Of a stretch of 64,000 nucleotides of DNA, positions 23,875-31,792 are shown in pieces. A program made the position numbers and the translations under genes. Numbering within the stretch: the first letter of the stretch is position 1; each line of letters opens with the position of its first letter. The stretch comes from Oscillospiraceae bacterium (GTDB taxonomy: Bacteria; Bacillota; Clostridia; Oscillospirales; Oscillospiraceae). The notes under the pieces were generated by a model that ran no database searches, was not told the DNA's origin, and saw only the letters and a list, made by a program, of their open reading frames with translations. The DNA is taken from positions 49,895-113,894 of the forward strand of contig JAFSCD010000006.1 of assembly GCA_017436955.1 (NCBI GenBank), written 5' to 3'.

Positions 23875-25038
23875 TCACTTAATCAACCGAACTCTCAGCA
23901 CGCCTTCGATGCTGCGAAGGTCATCCAGCACGGTCTGGGATGCCGGGGTATCCAGATCCAGCATCGTTACGGCGTAGCCGCCCTTGCTTCGGTTCAGCAG
24001 ATCGGAAATATTCAGATTATCCCTTGCCACAACAGCCGTAAACTGGCCCAGAGAATTGGGGATATTTCGGTGCAGCAGCAGGATACGGCTTGCCTTGGTG
24101 CAAACGCCCATATCAATGGTGGGAAAATTCACGGAATTGATAATGTTGCCGTTTTCCAGATAGTTCATCAGCTGCTTGACAGCCATCTTTGCGCAGTTAT
24201 CCTCGGATTCCTCCGTGGATGCGCCCAAATGGGGAATCGCCACAACGCCCTGTATATTGGCGGTCTTGTCATTGGGGAAATCGGTGATATAGCGCTTTAC
24301 CTTGCCGGAAGCAAGCGCCTGCTCCAGCGCATCGTCGTCCACCAGCGCGTCCCGGGCAAAATTCAGCAGGATCACGCCATCCTTCATCTGGCTGAAGGCT
24401 TCCGCGCCGATCATATGCCGGGTGTCCGGCAGCAGCGGCACGTGGATGGAAATAATATCGCAATTTGCGTAGATCTCATCCCGGGTCTTGACGGGGATGA
24501 TGCGACTGTCCAGATGCCAGGCGGCATCAATGGAGATGTACGGGTCACAGCCATAGACCTCCATACCCAGCTTGATGGCGGCGTTTGCCAGCGGTCCGCC
24601 GATGGCGCCCAGACCGATGACGCCCAGCTTCTTGTGGGCGATCTCGGTTCCGGCGAATTGAGACTTGCCCTTTTCCACCTTCTTGGCGATATCGCCGGTG
24701 TCCTTGATGGACTGCACCCAGTTGATACCTGCTACGATATCACGGCTGCCCAGCAGCATACCGCACAGCGCCAGCTCCATAACGCCGTTGGCATTGGCAC
24801 CGGGAGTGTTGAACACCACGATGCCCTGCTCGGCACAGCGATCCAGCGGAATATTGTTCACACCGGCACCGGCACGGGCGATGGCGCGCAGATCGGGTGA
24901 AAATTCCATATCGTGCATAGCGGCGCTGCGCACCAGGATCGCCTTGGCGTCCTGAGCAGACTCTGCCTTGGTGTACTGATCCGTAAACAGCGCTGTGCCC
25001 TTGGGCGAAATGGAATTCAAATAATGAATGGGATACAT
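23875..25038 (-). CDS. serA: D-3-phosphoglycerate dehydrogenase with C-terminal ACT domain
   Basis: A 387-residue enzyme oxidising 3-phosphoglycerate to 3-phosphohydroxypyruvate with NAD+, the first step of serine synthesis. The NAD-binding fingerprint is LGVIGLGAIGGPLAN near 140-154. The catalytic Arg/Glu/His set is around ILLNFARDALVDD near 225 and the His in IPHLGASTEESEDN near 275. A regulatory ACT domain fills the last 75 residues (PNSLGQFTAVVAR start). ATG 25038 is one base after the serC stop (TAATATG), with the ribosome-binding site inside the end of serC; an ATG 18 bases earlier is possible but overlaps serC. Confidence 0.93.
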   Translation of the reverse strand: MYPIHYLNSISPKGTALFTDQYTKAESAQDAKAILVRSAAMHDMEFSPDLRAIARAGAGVNNIPLDRCAEQGIVVFNTPGANANGVMELALCGMLLGSRDIVAGINWVQSIKDTGDIAKKVEKGKSQFAGTEIAHKKLGVIGLGAIGGPLANAAIKLGMEVYGCDPYISIDAAWHLDSRIIPVKTRDEIYANCDIISIHVPLLPDTRHMIGAEAFSQMKDGVILLNFARDALVDDDALEQALASGKVKRYITDFPNDKTANIQGVVAIPHLGASTEESEDNCAKMAVKQLMNYLENGNIINSVNFPTIDMGVCTKASRILLLHRNIPNSLGQFTAVVARDNLNISDLLNRSKGGYAVTMLDLDTPASQTVLDDLRSIEGVLRVRLIK

Positions 25039-25039
25039 A

Positions 25040-26119
25040 TTACTTCCTTCTTTCAAAGTCTTTCATAAACGCCACCAGCTTCTGCACGCCCTCCAGAGGC
25101 ATTGCGTTATAAATGCTGGCGCGCATACCGCCCACGGTGCGGTGACCCTTCAGGTTCACAAAGCCGGCGGCTTCCGCTGCTTTGACAAATTCCGCATCCA
25201 GCTTTTCATCGCCGGTAACGAAGGGAACATTCATCAAGGATCGATCCTGCTTCACAACGGTACCGTGGAACAGATCGCTGCTGTCCAGAAAATCGTACAA
25301 AACGGCAGCCTTCTCCTGATTGCGCGCTTCAATGGCACTCAGGCCTCCGATACGCTTGAGCCACTGGAACACCAGACCGCAGATGTAAATGCCGTAAGCA
25401 GGCGGCGTGTTGAACAGCGAGCCGGCATCGGCGTGGGTCTTGTAGCGCAGCATGGTGGGCGTGCCGGGCAGCACGTCCTCGGTGATCAGATCCTCCCGGA
25501 TAATGGCGATCACTACGCCGGCAGGGCCAATATTCTTCTGCACACCGCCGTAAAGCATACCGTACTTGGTGACATCCACCGGCTCCGACAGGAAGCAGGA
25601 GGACACGTCCGCGACCAGGGGCTTTCCCTTGGTATTGGGCAAAGTATGGAACTTGGTGCCGTAGATGGTATTGTTCTCACAGATATAGACATAATCCGCA
25701 TTCTCGCTGATAGGCAGATCCGAGCAATCGGGAATATAAGAGAAGCCCTTGTCGGCAGAGGATGCCACAGCATTGGCGGTGCCAAAAAGCTGCGCCTCCT
25801 GCCAGGCCTTCTTCGCCCACTGACCGGTGATAATATAGTCTGCCACCCGGTTTTTCATCAGGTTCATCGGCACAGCAGCAAACTGCTGGTATGCGCCGCC
25901 CTGCAGGAACAGCACCCGATAGTTTTCGGGAATATTCATCAGCTCCCGGATATCCGCTTCCGCGGTAGCCAGGATCTGCTGATAGATCTTCGACCGGTGA
26001 CTCATCTCCATGACAGACATACCGCAGCCACGGTAGTTAAGCATTTCGCTTGCTGCCTGCTGCAGCACTTCCTCCGGCAGTACCGCCGGACCGGCAGAAA
26101 AGTTATAGACCCTTGCCAT
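25040..26119 (-). CDS. serC: Phosphoserine aminotransferase
   Basis: A 359-residue PLP enzyme of aminotransferase class V that converts 3-phosphohydroxypyruvate and glutamate to phosphoserine. It begins MARVYNFSAGPAVLPEEVL as SerC proteins do. The PLP lysine is in GGVQKNIGPAG near residue 195, and the phosphate-binding residues GGMRASIYNAMP are near 333. ATG 26119 follows AAGGAGG; an earlier in-frame ATG gives an N-terminal tail with no homology. It is the first gene of serC-serA, which transaminates the product made by the second gene. Confidence 0.95.
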   Translation of the reverse strand: MARVYNFSAGPAVLPEEVLQQAASEMLNYRGCGMSVMEMSHRSKIYQQILATAEADIRELMNIPENYRVLFLQGGAYQQFAAVPMNLMKNRVADYIITGQWAKKAWQEAQLFGTANAVASSADKGFSYIPDCSDLPISENADYVYICENNTIYGTKFHTLPNTKGKPLVADVSSCFLSEPVDVTKYGMLYGGVQKNIGPAGVVIAIIREDLITEDVLPGTPTMLRYKTHADAGSLFNTPPAYGIYICGLVFQWLKRIGGLSAIEARNQEKAAVLYDFLDSSDLFHGTVVKQDRSLMNVPFVTGDEKLDAEFVKAAEAAGFVNLKGHRTVGGMRASIYNAMPLEGVQKLVAFMKDFERRK

Positions 26120-26181
26120 TTCTTCGTTCCTCCTTGAGATGGATTCTGTCCGTATAGGACAAACAAATGTATACCACACAT

Positions 26182-26210
26182 CATACCATCTTTTGCTCTA
26201 AATTACAATA
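26182..26210 (-). promoter_or_regulatory. Promoter of serC-serA
   Basis: TTGTAA, a 17-base spacer and TATGAT on the minus strand, about 60 bases upstream of serC. No serine-responsive RNA leader is evident. Confidence 0.65.
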
Positions 26211-26264
26211 TGCGAAATACATAGAAAGGGATTATTTTTTTACCGTTTCACTGTGCATAGTTCC

Positions 26265-26293
26265 TTGACAAGGGCAAAAACTGGTGGTATAGT
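26265..26293 (+). promoter_or_regulatory. Promoter of the small Cys-rich protein gene
   Basis: TTGACA, a 17-base spacer and TATAGT, 27 bases before the start codon. Confidence 0.8.
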
Positions 26294-26320
26294 CCAAGAA
26301 AACGCATCAGGAGGGATAAT

Positions 26321-26686
26321 ATGAGCGGATGCGGAAACTGCAGCGGCGATTGCCAGAGCTGCGGTCGCTGCGGTGGGTCATACGTATTAAATGAGGGCGA
26401 GATGCATCTGCTGCAGAAATTGGCGCAGATCCCCTTTCTGCCGGTGGCACGCCGTGCCGACGACGTAACGCCCATCTACCCCGAAGGTAAGGAATTTACC
26501 CAACGGGAATACAGTTTGATCTTACAGTGTCTGGAGAAAAAGCAGCTCATCAGCATTGATTTTGATGCGCCGCTGAAGGGCTGCGGCGATGACGCCTACG
26601 GCAATTATCCCATTCGCGGCAGCATCGCCCTGACCGCCACCGGTCAGCAGATCCTGGAGCTGCTGGATATTCAGGGTGCCGACTAA
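26321..26686 (+). CDS. Small protein with Cys-rich N-terminus, function unknown
   Basis: A 121-residue protein. The first 20 residues contain six cysteines in a tight array (MSGCGNCSGDCQSCGRCGG), suited to a zinc or iron-sulfur site. The remainder looks like a small helical/winged-helix fold (EGEMHLLQKLAQIPFLPVA, FTQREYSLILQCLEKK, then IALTATGQQILELL), reminiscent of a one-domain regulator or adaptor. I do not recognise the family. It has a strong own promoter, AGGAGGG before ATG, and a terminator, so it is clearly a real gene. It is divergent from serC, which could hint at a regulatory link. Confidence 0.7.
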   Translation: MSGCGNCSGDCQSCGRCGGSYVLNEGEMHLLQKLAQIPFLPVARRADDVTPIYPEGKEFTQREYSLILQCLEKKQLISIDFDAPLKGCGDDAYGNYPIRGSIALTATGQQILELLDIQGAD

Positions 26687-26719
26687 AAAAAGCAGGTCGA
26701 ATATTCGACCTGCTTTTTA
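26685..26719. terminator. Bidirectional intrinsic terminator
   Basis: A perfect 12-bp stem (26691-26702 with 26703-26714) with A run left and T run right, between convergent genes. Confidence 0.92.
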
Positions 26720-28162
26720 TTATTCTTCCGCGATCAATCGGGCGATGCGGCCGATCATAGCGCCGTGACGCTGATGATAAGCGGCAAAATCGTCCCATTT
26801 CTGTCCGCTTGCCCACAGCCGCTCGGAGAGAGTGGTGGCATTGTGCATAGCAGCGCCGATCTCCCGCTCATAGGTACACTCCCAAATGCTCAGCTGCGCG
26901 CCCAGCACCTGGTCGGTGGGCTCCAGTTGAATCGGGTTCTTGCAGGCGTAGGATTCCGGCCACCAGTGCTGCCAGTTGTATGTATTCCACGCAAGCAGCT
27001 CCTTGGGACCCCAGTGCAGATCCAGATTGTCCACGATATACAGCGGCTGCCAGGAGGAATTGATGACCCGGAAGCCTTCTTCCAGAAGATCGTGTACCAG
27101 GTGGTAGTGAGATTCCCAGGCGATGACGATGGTCTGCCGGGAAATGCGCTCGGCGCCGATCTTGGGGAAGCCTTCCCATACGATAGGCGTCCTGCCCAGA
27201 TCAATAACCGTTTGGGTCACCCGGGCAATAAACTCGCTGTACAGCTCCTTTTCACCGGAAAGACCGTGTTCCTGCATATATTTTACGCAGTCCGGGCAAA
27301 GATTCCAGGCTTTGATATTGGCTTCGTCGCCGCCGACGTGAATATAGGGCGAATCCGGGAACATTTCACAAATTTCTGCCAGCAACGTCCTGATGGCATC
27401 CATGGTCGCCTGCTTGCCGGCGCAAACCAGGCTGTCGGCATTGATGACCTGACCGCCCTCGGCGATCAAAGTCGCCTCGTCCTTGTTTTCAATATTGTTG
27501 GCAAAGATCCCGGGATATTTCAGATTCAGCTGCTTGCTGTGACCCGGCGCTTCAAACTCGGGAATCAGGATCACGCCCCGCAGCCGTGCGTATTCGCAAA
27601 ACGCCGCAACATCTTCAAAGCTGTAGTGCCGCTTGCCGGGCAGCGCGGGGAAGGCTTCGGAGGGCAGCGTGTAGAGCTGATCGTCCATAAAATGCAGGTG
27701 CAGATACCGCAGCTTCAGCGCAAAGCACAGGTCGATATAGTGGAAGATCTGCTTTGCCGGGTGCCAGCACCGGGCAAGATCCACCATGATCCCACGAAAT
27801 TCCTTGTCGGGATGATCCTCAATGTACGCCTTTTCGCAGCATAAGCCTTCGGCGCAGGGCTGAACGGCGTGCAGCGCTGTGGACAGCGCATACATCAAGC
27901 CCTGAACGGCAGATGCCTGCACGGTGATACCCTCACGGGAGTCAAAAATATAGGCATCCTCCGCCAGCGCGGCGTTATAGGTTACCCGGATGCCGCCGTC
28001 AGCCATGGCAACAGCGGTGTCGTGCATTTTCTCCGCAGCCTGCACAAAAACGGACAGATGCTCCCCGAAGGGCGCGTGATCCGTGATAATAGCAGCCTTC
28101 ACGCAAGTGGATCCCTCAAAAGCATCCAGCTTTTTGGGGGTAGGAAGAATGGTATGGAGCAT
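26720..28162 (-). CDS. Glycoside hydrolase family 20, beta-N-acetylhexosaminidase
   Basis: A 480-residue cytoplasmic enzyme (no signal peptide). The N-terminal GH20b-like domain covers about 1-115. The catalytic barrel begins KEFRGIMVDLARCWHP near 120 and carries the family signature HVGGDEANIKAW near 285-297, where Asp-Glu are the polarising and acid residues of the substrate-assisted mechanism. A Trp-rich C-terminal half (ESHYHLVHD, NSSWQPLYI, NTYNWQHWWPES) fits the GlcNAc-binding pocket. It removes terminal GlcNAc/GalNAc from glycans or muropeptides. ATG 28162 follows GGGAGG; a start 13 codons earlier lacks a ribosome-binding site. Confidence 0.9.
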   Translation of the reverse strand: MLHTILPTPKKLDAFEGSTCVKAAIITDHAPFGEHLSVFVQAAEKMHDTAVAMADGGIRVTYNAALAEDAYIFDSREGITVQASAVQGLMYALSTALHAVQPCAEGLCCEKAYIEDHPDKEFRGIMVDLARCWHPAKQIFHYIDLCFALKLRYLHLHFMDDQLYTLPSEAFPALPGKRHYSFEDVAAFCEYARLRGVILIPEFEAPGHSKQLNLKYPGIFANNIENKDEATLIAEGGQVINADSLVCAGKQATMDAIRTLLAEICEMFPDSPYIHVGGDEANIKAWNLCPDCVKYMQEHGLSGEKELYSEFIARVTQTVIDLGRTPIVWEGFPKIGAERISRQTIVIAWESHYHLVHDLLEEGFRVINSSWQPLYIVDNLDLHWGPKELLAWNTYNWQHWWPESYACKNPIQLEPTDQVLGAQLSIWECTYEREIGAAMHNATTLSERLWASGQKWDDFAAYHQRHGAMIGRIARLIAEE

Positions 28163-28191
28163 AGTGAAACCTCCCTGATTGGCATATTGTG

Positions 28192-28220
28192 AGTTTAGCA
28201 CAGATCTGCCCCAAATGCAA
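28192..28220 (-). promoter_or_regulatory. Promoter of the GH20 gene
   Basis: TTGCAT, a 17-base spacer and TAAACT on the minus strand, 30 bases before the start codon. Confidence 0.7.
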
Positions 28221-28230
28221 CGGTTTTCCG

Positions 28231-28266
28231 CAAAGCAAAACCCCCATTCGAGTGAATGGGGGTTTT
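28231..28266 (-). terminator. Intrinsic terminator ending the aryl-pyruvate operon
   Basis: A 13-bp perfect stem (28266-28254 with 28249-28237) followed by TTGCTTTGCG on the minus strand, immediately after the aminotransferase stop. Confidence 0.85.
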
Positions 28267-28270
28267 CAGA

Positions 28271-29440
28271 TCAACGCATTTTCTCCTCAATGTGAGACAA
28301 TCGCTCCAGCGCTTCGTTCAGCGTGGAATCCAGCTTTGCAAAGTGCAGGCGGACGATGTTGTTCACATCCGGCTCGCTGAAGAAGGAGCTGCCGGGAACA
28401 GCGCCGACACCCACCTTCCGGGCAAGCTCTTCGCAGAACTCCACGTCGGACTGACCCTTCTTCAGATAGGGAGAAATGTCAGCCAGCACGAAGTAGGCGC
28501 CCTGGGGATCGGTGTAGGGAATACCGATGCGATCCAGGCCCTCGGTAAACAGCTTCTTCATGTGGGCGTAATGTGCGCCGAACTCCTCATAGTAGCTGTC
28601 GGGCATATCCAGACCCACCACAGCCGCCTCCATCAGCGGAGACGCGCAGCCCACGGTATTAAAGTCGTGATACTGCTTAATGCGATCCATAATGTGCTTG
28701 GGCGCGATGGCATAGCCCAGACGCCAGCCGGTGATGGAATAGGTCTTGGACAGAGAAGAACAGGACACGGTGCGCTCCCACATACCGGGCAGGCTGTTCA
28801 TATAGATGTGCTTGTGACCCTCATAAACGATATGCTCGTACACCTCGTCCATAATGGCGTAAACATCGTACTTGATACACAGATCCGCGATCAGCTTCAG
28901 CTCGTCATAGGTAAAGACCTTACCGCTGGGGTTGGAGGGATTGCAGATCAGAATGGCCTTCAGCCCCTGCTTAAAGGCATCCTCCAGCACGTTGGGGTCA
29001 AAGTTGAAGGTGGGCGGTACCAGAGGGATGAACACCGGCTCACACTGCGCCATAATGGCCTGCGCCCGGTAGTTCTCAAAATAAGGCGAGAACATTGCGA
29101 TCTTGTCGCCGGGATTGGTCAGGGCGAAGATGGTATCCACCATTGCCTCGGTGGAACCGATGGTAACCACCATATCGGTGTTGGGATCCAGCTCACGTCC
29201 CATAAAACGACCGCATTTTCTTGCCAGCGCCGCACGGAAATTGGGTGCGCCCATGGTAATGGGATACTGGTGGGGTCCTAAATAGCTGACCTCGTTCAGG
29301 CGATCCAGCATTGCCTTGGGAGGATCAAAATCCGGGAAGCCCTGTGCCAGATTGATGGCGCCGCAATCCAGGGAAATACGGGTCATCCGGCGGATCACAG
29401 AATCCGTAAAATGCTGATTCTTTCTGCTCATTTCTTGCAT
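28271..29440 (-). CDS. PLP-dependent aminotransferase class I/II (probable aromatic aminotransferase)
   Basis: A 389-residue fold-type I aminotransferase. It shows the substrate-site sequence INLAQGFPDFDPP near 30-42, ICNPSNPSGKV near 168-178, the Tyr/Asp pair in AIMDEVYEHIVY near 200 and the PLP lysine in SSLSKTYSITGWRLGYA near 235. The closest resemblance is to the kynurenine/methionine/aromatic aminotransferase group. As the last gene of a unit with indolepyruvate oxidoreductase and aryl-CoA ligases, it most likely interconverts arylpyruvates and aromatic amino acids. GAGG lies 8 bases before ATG 29440. Confidence 0.87.
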   Translation of the reverse strand: MQEMSRKNQHFTDSVIRRMTRISLDCGAINLAQGFPDFDPPKAMLDRLNEVSYLGPHQYPITMGAPNFRAALARKCGRFMGRELDPNTDMVVTIGSTEAMVDTIFALTNPGDKIAMFSPYFENYRAQAIMAQCEPVFIPLVPPTFNFDPNVLEDAFKQGLKAILICNPSNPSGKVFTYDELKLIADLCIKYDVYAIMDEVYEHIVYEGHKHIYMNSLPGMWERTVSCSSLSKTYSITGWRLGYAIAPKHIMDRIKQYHDFNTVGCASPLMEAAVVGLDMPDSYYEEFGAHYAHMKKLFTEGLDRIGIPYTDPQGAYFVLADISPYLKKGQSDVEFCEELARKVGVGAVPGSSFFSEPDVNNIVRLHFAKLDSTLNEALERLSHIEEKMR

Positions 29441-29460
29441 AGCTCGTACCTCAAAATCAA

Positions 29461-29889
29461 TTAGTGAATACCCAGCTCATCCGCCGTGGTGGGCGTAATG
29501 CCGTGGGTCGCCAGCAGGGACACGAATTTCTCCGCCTCTCCTACCCGGAAAACGATATACGCCTTGCCGCCGGTATGGGTAAACAGAGAGTACATATACT
29601 CAATGTCAATGTCGCCCTCTGCCAGCGTTTCCAGCACCGGCGCAATACCGCCGGGCACGTCGGGAACAGAAACCACCAGCACTGGAGTCATCGTCAGCAG
29701 ATACTCGTGCTCCATCAAAACAGCGGTCGCCTTCTGCGCGTCATCCACGATCATACGCAAAATGCCGTAATCGGCAGTTTCGGCGATGGACATCGCACGC
29801 AGATCAATGCCGTTGTCCGCCAGAGCGGATGTGATCTCCGCCAGCTGACCGGCACGGTTTTCCAAAAATACAGAAATCTGATAAACCAT
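29461..29889 (-). CDS. Tandem ACT-domain protein
   Basis: A 142-residue protein of two consecutive ACT domains. The first begins ISVFLENRAGQLAEITSAL near residue 4; the second begins VLVVSVPDVPGGIAPVLETLAEGDI near 72. Such small proteins bind amino acids and occur very often beside phenylacetate-CoA ligase and indolepyruvate oxidoreductase genes in anaerobes. It is likely a sensor or allosteric partner for aromatic amino acids, but no direct evidence of ligand exists in the sequence. It lies 11 bases after the PaaK-type ligase gene. Confidence 0.88.
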   Translation of the reverse strand: MVYQISVFLENRAGQLAEITSALADNGIDLRAMSIAETADYGILRMIVDDAQKATAVLMEHEYLLTMTPVLVVSVPDVPGGIAPVLETLAEGDIDIEYMYSLFTHTGGKAYIVFRVGEAEKFVSLLATHGITPTTADELGIH

Positions 29890-29900
29890 ACTGTCCCTCC

Positions 29901-31199
29901 TTAAATCTTACGCTTGTCAATGATACGGACGGCCTTGCCCTCGCTGCGGGCAATGGTCTTGGGTGCCACCAGGCGCACCTTGGCGTAGATGCCCAGCATG
30001 GACTTCAGCGCGTCCACCAGCTTCTTTTCCATAGCGGTGACCTTCGCCAAAGAGTCGGAGAAGTTCTCCGGTGCCATTTCCACCATAACCTCCAGCGTGT
30101 CGGAATGGTTGACCCGATCCACCACGATCTGATAGTTGGCAGGATAGCCCTGCTCCAGCAGCACCTGCTCGATCTGGGACGGGAATACGTTGACGCCCTT
30201 GACGATCAGCATATCATCGCTGCGACCCATAGGCTTGGACATCTTGACATGGGTTCTGCCGCAGGGGCACTTCTCCCGGGTCAGGATGCAGATATCCTTG
30301 GTGCGGTAGCGAAGCAGCGGGAACGCCTGCTTGGTAATGGCGGTGAACACCAGCTCGCCCTTGCTGCCTTCCGGCAGGACCTCGCCGGTTTCGGGGTCGA
30401 TGATCTCCGCGATGAAATGATCCTCATTGATGTGCATGCCGGTCTGCGCTTCACATTCGTAGGCAACGCCCGGACCGGAGGTCTCCGTCAGACCGTAAAT
30501 ATCATAAGCCTTGATGCCCAGGCTGGCTTCGATCTCTCTGCGCATATTTTCGCTCCAGGCTTCCGCGCCGAAGATGCCGGCCTTCAGCTTGATCTGATCC
30601 CGCAGACCACGCTCGTGAATGGTTTCTGCCAGATACGCCGCATAAGAAGGCGTGCAGCACAGAATCGTAGAGCCCAGATCCGTCATAAACTGCAGCTGAC
30701 GGTCCGTATTGCCGGAGGACAGCGGCAGCGTCAGGCAGCCCACCTTGTGGGAGCCGCCGTTCAGACCGGGACCGCCGGTGAACAGACCGTAGCCGTAAGC
30801 CACGTGAACTACATCCTCCCTGGTGCCGCCGGCCGCCACGATGGCACGGGCGCAGCAATCTTCCCACAGATCAATATCGTGCTGGGTGTAGAAGGCCACA
30901 ACACGCTTGCCGGTGGTGCCGGAGGTGGACTGGATGCGGACACATTCGGACAGGGGCTTGCCCAACAGACCGTAGGGGTAAGCCTCACGCAGATCGTCCT
31001 TGCTTAAGAAGGGCAGCTTGTAAAGATCATCCACGCTCTGAACGTCCGCAGGGGTCAGACCCTTCTCCTCCATCTTCTTGCGGTAGTAGGGCACATTTTC
31101 CCACACGTGCTGTACCTGCTTGACCAGGCGCTCATTTTGCAATGCCAGGATCTGCTCTCTGGAAGCAGTTTCGATTTCAGGCTGATAATATTTTCCCAT
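29901..31199 (-). CDS. Phenylacetate--CoA ligase (PaaK family)
   Basis: A 432-residue adenylate-forming enzyme that makes aryl-acetyl-CoA, AMP and PPi from an arylacetate, ATP and CoA. Its P-loop-like motif is IQSTSGTTGKRV near 88-99, the A5 region is DIYGLTETSGPGVA near 235, and the hinge and C-terminal lysine region is RSDDMLIVKGVNVFPSQIE near 328. It is encoded with IorA/IorB and an ACT protein, the standard grouping in archaea and clostridia. Run forward it harvests ATP from arylacetyl-CoA; run in the reverse sense it activates arylacetates for carboxylation. Confidence 0.92.
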   Translation of the reverse strand: MGKYYQPEIETASREQILALQNERLVKQVQHVWENVPYYRKKMEEKGLTPADVQSVDDLYKLPFLSKDDLREAYPYGLLGKPLSECVRIQSTSGTTGKRVVAFYTQHDIDLWEDCCARAIVAAGGTREDVVHVAYGYGLFTGGPGLNGGSHKVGCLTLPLSSGNTDRQLQFMTDLGSTILCCTPSYAAYLAETIHERGLRDQIKLKAGIFGAEAWSENMRREIEASLGIKAYDIYGLTETSGPGVAYECEAQTGMHINEDHFIAEIIDPETGEVLPEGSKGELVFTAITKQAFPLLRYRTKDICILTREKCPCGRTHVKMSKPMGRSDDMLIVKGVNVFPSQIEQVLLEQGYPANYQIVVDRVNHSDTLEVMVEMAPENFSDSLAKVTAMEKKLVDALKSMLGIYAKVRLVAPKTIARSEGKAVRIIDKRKI

Positions 31200-31216
31200 T
31201 TTACATTCGCCTCTTT

Positions 31217-31789
31217 TTAGATATTTCGTCCCAGCCGGAACGCAGTCTTATTCATTTCCAGGAATTTTGCGGGGACACACTGTTCAATGGCCTGCAGCCA
31301 TTCTTCTTCCGCAAAATCAAAGTAACGGGACAGATGACCCATCAAAACGATATTCACCGCCTTGGAAGAGCCTGCCTGCTGCGCCAACGCCAGCGCATCA
31401 ACGGCATCCACATCAAGCCCTGCAGCCTGCATCTGCCCGGCAAGTCCCTGGGGATACTCCGCAGCGCCGGTGATGACCGGCATAGGGCTTATCTGCTGGG
31501 TATTGACCACGATCTTTCCGCCGGGCTTTAAGTATTCGGTCCAGCGGGCAGCTTCCAGCAGCTCAAAGGAAACGATAAAATCCGCTTCTCCCTTGTCAAT
31601 GACGGGAGAATAGACCTTGTCGCCGAAGCGAACATAGGTCACCACGCTGCCGCCGCGCTGGCTCATACCGTGAACCTCGGAGACCTTGATATCAAAGCCC
31701 TTCTGCAGCAGCATACGACCCAGCAGCTTGGAGGCCAGCAGACTTCCCTGACCGCCAACACCAACGATCATAATATTCTTCGTTTTCAT
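31217..31789 (-). CDS. iorB: Indolepyruvate:ferredoxin oxidoreductase, beta subunit
   Basis: A 190-residue gamma-type domain of the 2-oxoacid:ferredoxin oxidoreductases. It begins KNIMIVGVGGQGSLLASKLLG, followed by EVHGMSQRGGSVVTYVRFG near 38-56, both diagnostic. With IorA it catalyses arylpyruvate + CoA + oxidised ferredoxin to arylacetyl-CoA + CO2 + reduced ferredoxin, a reversible reaction. Three bases separate it from iorA. Confidence 0.95.
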   Translation of the reverse strand: MKTKNIMIVGVGGQGSLLASKLLGRMLLQKGFDIKVSEVHGMSQRGGSVVTYVRFGDKVYSPVIDKGEADFIVSFELLEAARWTEYLKPGGKIVVNTQQISPMPVITGAAEYPQGLAGQMQAAGLDVDAVDALALAQQAGSSKAVNIVLMGHLSRYFDFAEEEWLQAIEQCVPAKFLEMNKTAFRLGRNI

Positions 31790-31792
31790 CGC

